A DNA stretch of 64,000 nucleotides from positions 62,001-126,000 of the forward strand of contig CAYQLY010000005.1 of NCBI GenBank assembly GCA_964418605.1, given 5' to 3'. Positions 7,356 through 15,493 of this stretch are shown here, in pieces. Both the position numbers and the translations under genes were made by a program. Each line of letters begins with the position of its first letter. Within the stretch, counting starts at the first letter, position 1. Origin of the DNA: CAYQLY01 sp964418605 (lineage in GTDB: Bacteria > Bacteroidota > Bacteroidia > Cytophagales > Cyclobacteriaceae). The notes below the pieces were generated by a model. It did no database searches, was not told where the DNA came from, and worked only from the letters and a program-made list of their open reading frames with translations.

Positions 7356-9185
7356 TTATTCATCTTTAATCAATTCATTTTCATGTGGAAGATTCGAACT
7401 TCGCGTTTGAGAATAAGGGATATGCTGAGGTATAAAATCATCTTCAGCACCTGGTTTACTATAATCATAAGCCCATCGATATACCGTAGGTATTTCACCA
7501 GGCCAGTTTCCATGCTTCGGATGAAGAGGAGTGGTCCACTCTAATGTATTTGAATGCCACGGATTAGCCGATGCTTTACGCCCAAAGAATATACTATAAA
7601 AGAAGTTAATAATAAATAAAAACTGGGCAGCAAATGTGATAATTGCAGCTACGGTTACAAATGCGTTTAAATCTGCAAATGATTTAAAGGCGTCGAAATT
7701 AGTAAATGCATAATATCTTCTTGGAAAACCTGCTATTCCAATATAGTGCAATGGGAAAAACACCATATATACTCCTATAAATGTGATCCAAAAATGAACA
7801 TAACCTAGTTTTGCATTCATCATTCGACCAAACATTTTTGGAAACCAATGGTAAATACCAGCCATCATACCAAAGAAAGAAGCACTTCCCATAACTAAAT
7901 GAAAGTGTGCAACAACAAAGTAGGTATCATGCAGTTGAATATCCAATGCTGAATTCCCTAAAACAATTCCTGTTACACCACCTGAAATAAAAAGAGAAAC
8001 CAACCCAATTGAAAATAACATGGCTGGTGTAAATATAATATTGCCTTTCCACAAAGTCACAATATAGTTGAATGCCTTTACTGCTGAGGGAACTGCAATA
8101 ATTAATGTTAAGAACATAAATATAGAGCCCAAAAACGGATTCATCCCCGTCACAAACATATGATGTGCCCATACAATAAAGGATAGAAATGTAATAGCCA
8201 TCATGGAGCCAATCATCGCACGATACCCAAATATAGGCTTGCGCGCATTGGTTGCAATAATCTCAGAGGTAATACCAAGAGCCGGCAACAATACAATATA
8301 AACCTCTGGATGACCTAAAAACCAAAATAAATGCTGAAAAAGCAATGGACTTCCTCCTAAATTATGTAAAGGCTCGCCATTAATAAAAATTTCAGAAAGA
8401 TAAAAACTCGTCCCAAAACTACGATCAAATATCAAAAGTAAGGCCGCAGCTATTAATACAGGAAACGACAATAACCCAATAATAGCAGTCAAGAAAAAAG
8501 CCCAAATTGTTAAAGGTAATCGTGTAAACTTCATTCCCTTTGTTCGAAGATTAATGACAGTTGTAATGTAATTAATGCCTCCCATCAACGTAGAGACAAT
8601 AAAAAGAGCCATACTAATCAACCACAACGTCATGCCTAGCCCGGAGCCTGAGATAGCCTGCGGCAGTGCACTTAATGGCGGATAAATAGTCCATCCGCCT
8701 GAAGCAGGGCCAGTAGAAATAAACAACGAAGCAAACATGATCACACTGGACAAAAAGAAGAACCAATAAGAAAGCATATTAATAAATCCAGAAGCCATAT
8801 CCCGAGCTCCTACCTGAAGTGGTATCAAAAAGTTACTAAATGTTCCACTTAAACCAGCCGTAAGCACAAAAAATACCATCACCGTTCCATGCATGGTGAC
8901 TAATGCTAAATAAAATTCATTATCGATCTTACCCGTCTCAGTTATCCAATGACCTAAAAGCGGCCGAAGCCACTCCAGCTTCATACCTGGAAAACCCAAC
9001 TGTAGCCTAAAAATCAGAGACATTGCCCCACCCAAAATAGCCCAAACAATACCAGTAATAAGATATTGCTTAGCTATTGTTTTATGATCGGTGGAAAAAA
9101 CATATTTTGTAAGAAACGTCTCTTTGTGATCATGGTGCTCTTCTGTATGAGCCTCCTCTGTATGTGCTATAGTAGCTGTTGCCAT
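7356..9185 (-). CDS. ctaD: Cytochrome c oxidase subunit I (caa3-type, A1 family)
   Basis: About 609 residues with 12 or more membrane helices. Catalytic landmarks: heme a ligand in TMHGTVMVFF, CuB His and the cross-linked Tyr in GHPEVYIVLLP (its Glu marks the A1 group), the CuB pair in WAHHMFVTG, and the heme ligands in HDTYFVVAHFHL. The N-terminus is rich in His and Glu (HTEEAHTEEHHDHKE). An ATG at 9209 is open, but a -7 promoter box overlaps it, so I start at 9185. It heads the oxidase operon. Subunit II and cytochrome c genes, usually just upstream in Bacteroidota, are absent here. Confidence 0.96.
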   Translation of the reverse strand: MATATIAHTEEAHTEEHHDHKETFLTKYVFSTDHKTIAKQYLITGIVWAILGGAMSLIFRLQLGFPGMKLEWLRPLLGHWITETGKIDNEFYLALVTMHGTVMVFFVLTAGLSGTFSNFLIPLQVGARDMASGFINMLSYWFFFLSSVIMFASLFISTGPASGGWTIYPPLSALPQAISGSGLGMTLWLISMALFIVSTLMGGINYITTVINLRTKGMKFTRLPLTIWAFFLTAIIGLLSFPVLIAAALLLIFDRSFGTSFYLSEIFINGEPLHNLGGSPLLFQHLFWFLGHPEVYIVLLPALGITSEIIATNARKPIFGYRAMIGSMMAITFLSFIVWAHHMFVTGMNPFLGSIFMFLTLIIAVPSAVKAFNYIVTLWKGNIIFTPAMLFSIGLVSLFISGGVTGIVLGNSALDIQLHDTYFVVAHFHLVMGSASFFGMMAGIYHWFPKMFGRMMNAKLGYVHFWITFIGVYMVFFPLHYIGIAGFPRRYYAFTNFDAFKSFADLNAFVTVAAIITFAAQFLFIINFFYSIFFGRKASANPWHSNTLEWTTPLHPKHGNWPGEIPTVYRWAYDYSKPGAEDDFIPQHIPYSQTRSSNLPHENELIKDE

Positions 9186-9206
9186 AAAAAATAAAGGTTC
9201 GGACTG

Positions 9207-9214
9207 CAAATATA
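9207..9214 (-). promoter_or_regulatory. Promoter -7 box for the oxidase operon; decides the ctaD start
   Basis: TATATTTG on the minus strand matches TAnnTTTG. Transcription would begin near 9200, about 15 bases before ATG 9185. The longer frame beginning at 9209 would start inside the promoter, so the shorter protein is preferred. No clear -33 TTTG was found at the ideal spacing. Confidence 0.5.
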
Positions 9215-9381
9215 GGTTTTCTAAATAAAAAAATGTACCTGTTTAGCTATCAATTAGCATTAAAAAATCTATTTTTTTAACCCACATAATTATAGATAAC
9301 TACAAAAAGATAAATCGCTTTTACAGTAAAATGAACAATTACTTGAACCCTACACCAAATTATTTCTTAATTTTAGACGTT

Positions 9382-10623
9382 ATGAATTTTACCGGAAATA
9401 TAAAAGAAGCCATCCGCTCCATTCAAGCTAATTCATTACGAGCTACACTTACTTCCCTTATTATCGCTATTGGTATAAGTTCGCTTGTAGGTATTCTAAC
9501 AGCTATTGATGGTATTCAATATTCTGTGAATAGCAATCTATCATCCTTAGGGGCCACATCCTTTGACATCAAATCACAGTCAACTAACGGTTTCGGCCCA
9601 CGAAAAAGAGGGAAAAAAGAAAAACCTAATCGCGCCATTAGCTTTCAAGAAGCAATAGCCTATAAAAAGAGATTCAGCCCAAAAGCCACAATAAGCATCT
9701 ATACAAGCATATCTTACATGGCTGAGGTCAAACGGCTTGCAAAAAAAACTAATCCCAACATTCAAGTTACAGGAATAGATGAGAACTATCTTACCATAAA
9801 AGGACTGAGTTTAGAGCAAGGAAGAAATTTTTCACCTTATGAAACACTAAAAGGTACCAATGTAGCCATTATTGGAACAGAATTAAAAGAAACATTATTT
9901 AAAAATGAAAACCCTATCCAAAAAACACTCTATGTGATGGGCGAGAAACTCTTAATTATTGGGGTCATCAAAAAAGCCGGATCAAGTTTTGGAGGAACAG
10001 GTATTGATCGACGAATACTCATCCCATTAACCAAGGCAAGACAACTCAATAAAGCATACCAGCTTACTTATACCATTACCACATCTGAGAGCAATTTAAA
10101 AAATATGGGGGTTTTAATGGAAGAAGCAAGAGGGATCATGCGCATTATCCGAAAAGACCCCACTAGCCAGCCAGACTCCTTTGAGTTAGAGCGAAGCGAA
10201 TCATTAGCAGACTCACTCAATACAATAACATCTTATCTAAAAGTAGGTGGCTTTGTTGTAGGATTTATCACGTTATTAGGCGCTTGCATAGGCCTAATGA
10301 ACATCATGATGGTTTCTGTCACAGAGCGAACTAAAGAAATTGGAGTTAGAAAAGCACTAGGGGCTACTCCTCAAAAAATACGCAATCAATTTCTACTGGA
10401 AGCCATTATGATATGTATATTAGGTGGAAGCGTAGGTATCCTATTAGGTATTCTTATTGGCAATGGAATAGCATCACTCGTCAGTCAAAGTGGCTTTATA
10501 ATTCCTTGGTTTTGGATGCTGACAGGACTATGTATATGTATCGTAGTTGGTATTATATCAGGGTATTACCCTGCTCAACGAGCTTCACAGCTAGACCCTA
10601 TTGAAGCATTACGTTTTGAATAA
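9382..10623 (+). CDS. ABC transporter permease, MacB/FtsX type
   Basis: About 413 residues from ATG 9382 (an ATG at 9331 would add 17 residues that do not look like the family N-terminus). It has one N-terminal membrane helix (RATLTSLIIAIGISSLVGIL), a periplasmic MacB_PCD domain of about 220 residues, and three C-terminal helices with the FtsX signature (TERTKEIGVRKALGATPQKI). The ending YYPAQRASQLDPIEALRFE is typical. No ATPase gene is adjacent, which is common for these permeases in Cytophagia. Likely part of an efflux or lipoprotein-type mechanotransmission exporter; substrate unknown. Confidence 0.88.
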   Translation: MNFTGNIKEAIRSIQANSLRATLTSLIIAIGISSLVGILTAIDGIQYSVNSNLSSLGATSFDIKSQSTNGFGPRKRGKKEKPNRAISFQEAIAYKKRFSPKATISIYTSISYMAEVKRLAKKTNPNIQVTGIDENYLTIKGLSLEQGRNFSPYETLKGTNVAIIGTELKETLFKNENPIQKTLYVMGEKLLIIGVIKKAGSSFGGTGIDRRILIPLTKARQLNKAYQLTYTITTSESNLKNMGVLMEEARGIMRIIRKDPTSQPDSFELERSESLADSLNTITSYLKVGGFVVGFITLLGACIGLMNIMMVSVTERTKEIGVRKALGATPQKIRNQFLLEAIMICILGGSVGILLGILIGNGIASLVSQSGFIIPWFWMLTGLCICIVVGIISGYYPAQRASQLDPIEALRFE

Positions 10624-10671
10624 AACCTTTCCAGAAAAAAATCGTATAAAGCAAATATTTTAATCCACTAA

Positions 10672-11451
10672 ATGAAACACACCATACTCGTCATAAGTAT
10701 TTTATCAAGCATATTTACTCGTTCCTTATCACAAGAATTAACATTATATGGAAAATACCAAGGCTCTAATCTTTATGTACAAAACTTGTTCTCAACAAGT
10801 GACAATGACTTTTGCGTAAAGGAAATCTATCTCAATAACAAAAAAATATTAGACCACATTAAAGCTAGCGCATTTGAAATTAATCTTTCCAGTTTACCAC
10901 TCAATGAAAATGTAACTATACGAATAAGCCATAAAGAAAATTGTATACCAACTATTTTAAATCCGGAAGCCATCACTATTAAAAAAGAAAATTTCTCGTA
11001 TACAAGTATTACTGTAAATTATACAACCATACAATGGTCCACAACGGAGGAATTATCCAATGGAAGTTTTAGTATTGAACAATACCAAGAAGAAAACTGG
11101 ATAAAACAAGGAGAGATTACGGCAGAAAAAAATAAACAACTCTATTCTTATCCTGCTTCTCATCATCTCGGTGTAAACAAATACAGAATAATCTACTCTT
11201 CACCAACACAATCTCAACCAATCTACTCAGAAGAACTTATTTATGAAACAAAAAAAATACCGATTACATTTTCACCAGCTGAACCAACAGAGGTCATCTA
11301 TCTATCACAAGAAGCTAATTATGAAATTGCTAATCTTAAAGGAATACGCCTCCAAAAAGGCCGCGGACTAGAAATTGATGTGAGCAACCTTACTTCAGGA
11401 ACTTACTATCTGAGCATTGATCAAAAAGTAGTAAAGTTTATTAAAAAATAA
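10672..11451 (+). CDS. Secreted protein with probable type IX sorting domain
   Basis: 259 residues. The N-terminus (about 20 residues, ending ..RSLSQE) is a Sec signal peptide. The last 60 or so residues look like a type A type IX secretion sorting domain: a beta-rich stretch ending LTSGTYYLSIDQKVVKFIKK, which fits the usual pattern of [SG]-x-Y-x-hydrophobic followed by KFIKK. The middle is beta-rich with no enzyme motif I recognise. If right, the protein crosses the outer membrane through the Gld/Por system, whose core is encoded at 19001-24519. Function unknown. It converges on the OstA-like gene 6 bases away. Confidence 0.7.
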   Translation: MKHTILVISILSSIFTRSLSQELTLYGKYQGSNLYVQNLFSTSDNDFCVKEIYLNNKKILDHIKASAFEINLSSLPLNENVTIRISHKENCIPTILNPEAITIKKENFSYTSITVNYTTIQWSTTEELSNGSFSIEQYQEENWIKQGEITAEKNKQLYSYPASHHLGVNKYRIIYSSPTQSQPIYSEELIYETKKIPITFSPAEPTEVIYLSQEANYEIANLKGIRLQKGRGLEIDVSNLTSGTYYLSIDQKVVKFIKK

Positions 11452-11457
11452 AAAAAC

Positions 11458-13008
11458 CTAACTCACCTTTCTTCGCTTACCAACCACCTCCTGTCGAATA
11501 GGCTGTTCCATTATTCGCCATTTAAACCCTTTCAATTTTTTGTCAGGCTCGCTGAGCTCATGTGGAGGAATAAAGCGCCCATCTGGAGAACTTAAAAAAG
11601 AAATACGATGAATTTTTCCACGTTCATCAAAATGAATAAACATATTACTACATGTAATCCGATTCATTCCCATCGTAATCGTGTCTTGATCAACTGCAAA
11701 ATAAATACTCTCTCCATTTCCATACACATCTACCCGACGGATCTTACCTTGACCAAAAAGAGCAACCATATTTTTACCTTTAAGTTGATTGAAGTTTTGG
11801 ACACTATCCTGAGAAATAATTAATGGATTAACACGAAGATGAAGTTTATCCAATTTTTTATTTTTCAACTCAGCATACATCGAATCAGCCACCATCTGAC
11901 TTCCTTCAGACCATAAAATAGGGTTTCTATAAAAATGAATAGTAGAATCAGAAAAACGATACACCAATGAATCACAAGCACCCTGCAAATCTGATTTATA
12001 CATTTTAACATGATGATAAGCCACCATGCGTTTTTGCTTCGGATCTCCTGAGTCAACGGCCAATAATGTATCTGCCGTAATATACAACGTGTCTTGATCC
12101 ATAGGACTAAGCATCAACACATTGCCATACACACGTGTAACTCCTTTCTTTTTATCATTAAACCCATTATCGCCTTCTATAACTATACTTTCTTTTTTAG
12201 AAACAAGTTTTACATTTTTTTCTGCACGTGTTATTTGTTTCTTATCATCATACACAATCTTGTCTCCAAAAAATTGATAATCAGCTCCTTCAATACGTGA
12301 TCCTTTATCCAAGCTCGTAACTTTTGTTTTTGTATTATATTTAATATAGGTGGTATACGTTTCTTCACCTTTATCATTCACGATACGCGTAGGCCCTGTA
12401 CAAATAGCTTCCTTAGTAAGAAGATGATACGTCAGATGATCTGTGAAAATTTTAAAACTAGGGTTTATGACAACAACACTATCTGTAAAAAGAACATAAT
12501 TATTATCCTGATCAACAAATCCATTTCGACTGGTGAGTATTGTAGAATCATCAATAATTTTTCCACCATTAAAATACGTAGCTGTGTTATCTCCAATTCT
12601 ATAATCTAGGTACTGCGTATACAATTTCATAGACTGATTGGTAAGTGTAATATCTTGTCTAATTTGAGCTACTTTAGAGTTGCCATCATAGATAAGTTTT
12701 TTTCCAACAATAGTCAATGTGCTATCTTTAATTTGGACTGAACCAGAAGCTTCCAATGTATTTTTTTTCTTACTATAATAGGCCTCATCGCAATAATAAT
12801 AGGTAGAACCTTGCCTGAAAACAAGATTAGGTCCGGTTATTTTTTGATAAGACTCTCCATTGATTTTTACTTTTTCAAGAGCACCATCCGTTTGCACAAG
12901 CTCTATTTTATTTTTTCGTCGCTTCGTTCTTCGATCCTGAGAAAAAGAAACAAAAAAATAAAAACTAAAAAAGATAATTAAAACAACAATACGACTACGT
13001 CTAGGCAT
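11458..13008 (-). CDS. OstA-like protein (LptA/LptD-N type organic solvent tolerance domain)
   Basis: About 516 residues from ATG 13008, followed by a hydrophobic signal (RIVVLIIFFSFYFFVSFSQ). The body is repeated short beta-strands of the OstA/LptA type, for example TYYYCDEAYYSKKKNTLEASGSVQIKD and many similar turns. The family binds lipopolysaccharide and bridges it across the periplasm. Bacteroidota encode this large form, probably serving the same export route. A frame from 13053 exists but would begin upstream of the promoter box at 13029-13036. The C-terminus is basic (RRKVS). Confidence 0.85.
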   Translation of the reverse strand: MPRRSRIVVLIIFFSFYFFVSFSQDRRTKRRKNKIELVQTDGALEKVKINGESYQKITGPNLVFRQGSTYYYCDEAYYSKKKNTLEASGSVQIKDSTLTIVGKKLIYDGNSKVAQIRQDITLTNQSMKLYTQYLDYRIGDNTATYFNGGKIIDDSTILTSRNGFVDQDNNYVLFTDSVVVINPSFKIFTDHLTYHLLTKEAICTGPTRIVNDKGEETYTTYIKYNTKTKVTSLDKGSRIEGADYQFFGDKIVYDDKKQITRAEKNVKLVSKKESIVIEGDNGFNDKKKGVTRVYGNVLMLSPMDQDTLYITADTLLAVDSGDPKQKRMVAYHHVKMYKSDLQGACDSLVYRFSDSTIHFYRNPILWSEGSQMVADSMYAELKNKKLDKLHLRVNPLIISQDSVQNFNQLKGKNMVALFGQGKIRRVDVYGNGESIYFAVDQDTITMGMNRITCSNMFIHFDERGKIHRISFLSSPDGRFIPPHELSEPDKKLKGFKWRIMEQPIRQEVVGKRRKVS

Positions 13009-13028
13009 GTAATCAATCAATGGATATA

Positions 13029-13036
13029 CAAAGATA
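13029..13036 (-). promoter_or_regulatory. Candidate -7 box for the OstA-like gene
   Basis: TATCTTTG on the minus strand matches TAnnTTTG. The predicted start near 13022 leaves a 14-base leader before ATG 13008 and argues against the longer frame from 13053. No strong -33 box was seen. Confidence 0.4.
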
Positions 13037-13105
13037 CCAAAAATAAGCTGCACATAACTTTCTTATACTGTTAAAAAACAGATCAACTATAACTTGGTAA
13101 TAAAT

Positions 13106-13145
13106 AAAAAACTGTGGAAACTTTATAAGCAACCACAGTTTTTTT
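13106..13145 (-). terminator. Intrinsic terminator after TPR lipoprotein A
   Basis: The arms AAAAAACTGTGG and CCACAGTTTTTT (12 bp, perfect) flank a 15-base loop. On the minus strand the hairpin ends in a T-run, 28 bases after the TPR gene stop. It separates that gene from the OstA-like gene. Confidence 0.75.
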
Positions 13146-13173
13146 GCACAAGCCAGCGACTATCTTTATTTGA

Positions 13174-14676
13174 TCATTTCTCGTCACCCGATTTTTGAAA
13201 CCAGTTGGTCTTTTTAACCAGATGCCACAAGTCCACTAAATGACGTTTTGGAATAGACATGTTGGCTTCTTTAAACCGTTCGATCTGGCTCAACTTATCC
13301 TGAATCGCTTCAGCTTCTGAGGAGGTGATCGTTCCTGTTTCTGTTAGACTGTTTTTTGTTTTCTTCTTTTTGGGAATGATGCTTAGTGCATTTTGTATGC
13401 CGGTGTATATCTTCGCGCCTTTCACACCTGCAACGAAGCTTATAACAACAGCCGATAAAATATACCACCATATCGAAATTCCTTTGTCTTCTTTCCCTTT
13501 CTCTACAGTATCTTCCCACTTCACCGTATCGAAACGTTGTTTCTCTAATAGCTTCGTAATTTGTTCCCGTTCTGCTTTAGCTATATTTTGCCAGGCCTCT
13601 TTTTTATGAACATAATCCATTGCTTTGCTATCATCGCCCATCTCTTCATAAAGTTTGGAAAACGTATCGGTGATGTCTGCTAACAAGGTTATGTTCCCGC
13701 TTTTATCTTGCTCTGCCAGCTGCTGGGCTATAGTAAGTTCTTTGATAGCAGTAGGATAGTTTTTGGAGATTTTGGCTAATTCTCCTAACCATTCATGAGC
13801 ACATATTACAAGTTCTTGATAATTAATGGATGTGCTAAGCTCTATGGTTTTAGAAAAATAGTCTTTGGCTTTGGCAAATTCATTCAGTGCCTTGTGTATT
13901 AATCCCAAATTATAATAAACATCTGCTAAATCTTGTTGTTTATTATTGGTTTCGAAAATGGAGGCTGCTTGCAGATAGTATTCTTTGGCCTGAGGATAGT
14001 CTTTGCTTAAAGTATAATAGGCATTAGCTATTCCGTTATAGCAACTGGCCATCCCGATAGGATTATTAAGTTCTTCATGTAGAACCAATGCTTTTTTGTA
14101 GAACAAAATGACCTTGTTCGGATCTTCGTTTAGCTCTCGATAGACTAAGGCCATATTTCTATATCCTTCAGCTTCATTAGATTTATTATTGATTAATTGT
14201 GCATTATCAATAAATAATTCATAATACTCTTTTGCTCTATCAAAAAATTGGAGTTCATAATAAGTATCACCCATTCCCAAATAGGACTTACCCATTTCTT
14301 GCCATTGATTTAACTCTCTTTGAATGGTAAATGCTTTAAAGAAACAATCTAAGGCTTGAACATATTCTTTCTTTTGGACATCATATACATAGCCCTTCAT
14401 ATAATACCCTATGGCTTCTGCACTTTTATCTCCTACTTTTTTGGCTTCTGTGATTAACTCATTAGCATAAAAGAGAGCCTCATCAGATTTATTGTTCAAA
14501 ATATATTGATCAACCACATTAAACAGTAAGCGCAAATCCTTAGAAAGAGCATCAGCAGCTTGAATATTAGTGTGAGGTGCTTCTTTTACCTTAATTTCTT
14601 CTTTGTTGGATTTAGTACATGTAGTAAAGACTGTTACTAAAAGCAGGAGTGGCAATAAAAGGCATTTTTTCTTCAT
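13174..14676 (-). CDS. TPR lipoprotein A with membrane helix and C-terminal tail
   Basis: 500 residues. The N-terminus is a lipoprotein signal (MKKKCLLLPLLLLVTVFTTC, lipid-attached Cys near 20). Residues about 60-360 contain roughly eight tetratricopeptide repeats (for example AEGYRNMALVYRELNEDPNK, ADVYYNLGLIHKALNEFAKA). A membrane helix follows (WWYILSAVVISFVAGV, about 400-417), then a charged tail of about 80 residues. The layout recalls Bacteroidota TPR-TM sensors, but no LuxR or kinase domain follows the helix. A second protein of the same design is encoded at 57510-59078. Both have the same dispersed repeat upstream. Likely a protein-interaction or signalling scaffold; function unknown. 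Confidence 0.78.
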   Translation of the reverse strand: MKKKCLLLPLLLLVTVFTTCTKSNKEEIKVKEAPHTNIQAADALSKDLRLLFNVVDQYILNNKSDEALFYANELITEAKKVGDKSAEAIGYYMKGYVYDVQKKEYVQALDCFFKAFTIQRELNQWQEMGKSYLGMGDTYYELQFFDRAKEYYELFIDNAQLINNKSNEAEGYRNMALVYRELNEDPNKVILFYKKALVLHEELNNPIGMASCYNGIANAYYTLSKDYPQAKEYYLQAASIFETNNKQQDLADVYYNLGLIHKALNEFAKAKDYFSKTIELSTSINYQELVICAHEWLGELAKISKNYPTAIKELTIAQQLAEQDKSGNITLLADITDTFSKLYEEMGDDSKAMDYVHKKEAWQNIAKAEREQITKLLEKQRFDTVKWEDTVEKGKEDKGISIWWYILSAVVISFVAGVKGAKIYTGIQNALSIIPKKKKTKNSLTETGTITSSEAEAIQDKLSQIERFKEANMSIPKRHLVDLWHLVKKTNWFQKSGDEK

Positions 14677-14729
14677 CTGTCTTTGCGTTTTTTAAATTTA
14701 TTCTAACATCAGAAAAACTTGCTCCGGAA

Positions 14730-14825
14730 CTAATGACGAGGTGGATTAGATGGAGTTTCTTTTGGTTGCTCATTTATTCCTCCCCTCACCAAATCATCCA
14801 CCAGTATTTTTCTGATTATTTTCAT
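14730..14825 (-). CDS. Short peptide ORF, copy A of a tandem pair (31 aa)
   Basis: An ATG at 14825 opens 31 codons beginning MKIIRKILVDDLVRGG and ending in a Pro-rich tail (TPSNPPRH). The first half is an amphipathic helix. It lies 53 bases upstream of the TPR lipoprotein A gene on the same strand. A second copy occurs about 310 bases away with mostly conservative residue changes, which supports translation. The conserved DNA also extends about 40 bases upstream of the ATG in an incompletely open frame, so these could instead be remnants of a larger gene's C-terminus. Confidence 0.4.
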   Translation of the reverse strand: MKIIRKILVDDLVRGGINEQPKETPSNPPRH

Positions 14826-15180
14826 TAACTCAACTAAATCTGTTTTTTCAAACTGAATGTAAATATAGCATCCGAATCAAAAAAAACCAAGCGATATTGG
14901 TATTTTCTTTTGTACAAGATTATATTTTTTTTCAATATTCCCTTTTTCCTTACAAGTAATAAAGAAAAGAATCGAAAACAACAAAATGTATAAATTAATT
15001 ATATATCTCTGAGTCATTTTTTATTGTATTTAAAAATTTAAATTTTAGGTGGATCTTTTGGTGGATTTTCTTTTGGTTTCTCATTTATTCCCCCCTTTAC
15101 CAAATCATCCACCAGTATTTTTCTGATTAACTTCATTAACTTAACTAAATCAGCTTTTTTCAAACTAAAAGTAAAGGTAG
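14735..15180 (-). repeat. Diverged tandem duplication of about 130 bases
   Basis: 14735-14868 and 15047-15180 are clearly related along their length. Shared blocks include CATTTATTCC, ACCAAATCATCCACCAGTAT and TTTTTCTGATTA. Each copy carries one of the two short peptide ORFs. The differences include a one-base indel just upstream of the ATGs and many third-position changes within the ORFs. Confidence 0.75.
15038..15136 (-). CDS. Short peptide ORF, copy B of a tandem pair (32 aa)
   Basis: An ATG at 15136 opens 32 codons beginning MKLIRKILVDDLVKGG and ending PPKDPPKI. Compared with copy A the helix is nearly identical and the Pro-rich tail differs. Upstream the frame could extend by non-ATG codons (LKKADLVKL) but meets a stop soon after. 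The helical, basic-then-acidic start followed by a GG and a Pro-rich tail does not match a family I know. Confidence 0.4.
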   Translation of the reverse strand: MKLIRKILVDDLVKGGINEKPKENPPKDPPKI

Positions 15181-15294
15181 TATCAAAAAAAATCAAATCA
15201 ATACCATATATAGAATTTTTATATATTTAAATAACTTTTTTTGTATAATTAATAGAATTAATATTAAATTTTTATCTATATGCAATGTACACTT

Positions 15295-15446
15295 AAAATC
15301 ACAAAAAACAAAGAAGTGCGCTTTATTTTTTTACGTCTTTGCGAGGAGCGCTTGAGCGTGACGAAGCAATCTCACAGTGCGATTCAGTCACTAGGCTTTA
15401 CCGAGTGTACTCTTACTCACTCGCGACACGCAAGCGAGTAAGAGGG
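15295..15446 (+). repeat. Dispersed repeat, copy 1 (with in-frame 53-aa ORF at 15280-15441)
   Basis: This 150-base element recurs at 59269-59408. It contains the block GCGAGGAGCG ... ACGAAGCAATCTCAC, reminiscent of REP-like elements seen in many bacteria, and ends in a hairpin with arms CTCTTACTC (15410-15418) and GAGTAAGAG (15436-15444). An ORF from ATG 15280 reads through it (KITKNKEVRFIFLRLC near the start, ECTLTHSRHASE at the end). The other copy keeps the same frame through two size differences of 3 and 9 bases. Confidence 0.75.
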
Positions 15447-15493
15447 ACTATTTTTTATTTTGAAATAAAATAAGATAATTAAGAAAATTTGTA

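Larger units (their letters stand above)
14677..15493. other. 817-base stretch with tandem peptide ORFs and a dispersed repeat
   Basis: No long gene is present. From left to right it holds one short ORF with its conserved flank (14730-14868), AT-rich DNA (14869-15037), a second related ORF with flank (15038-15180), and a copy of a dispersed repeat (15295-15446). The rest is very AT-rich and I see nothing further in it. Confidence 0.7.

Noticed and set aside
13009..13053. Extended start of the OstA-like gene
   Set aside because: A candidate promoter lies inside this extension and the signal peptide begins at the later ATG.
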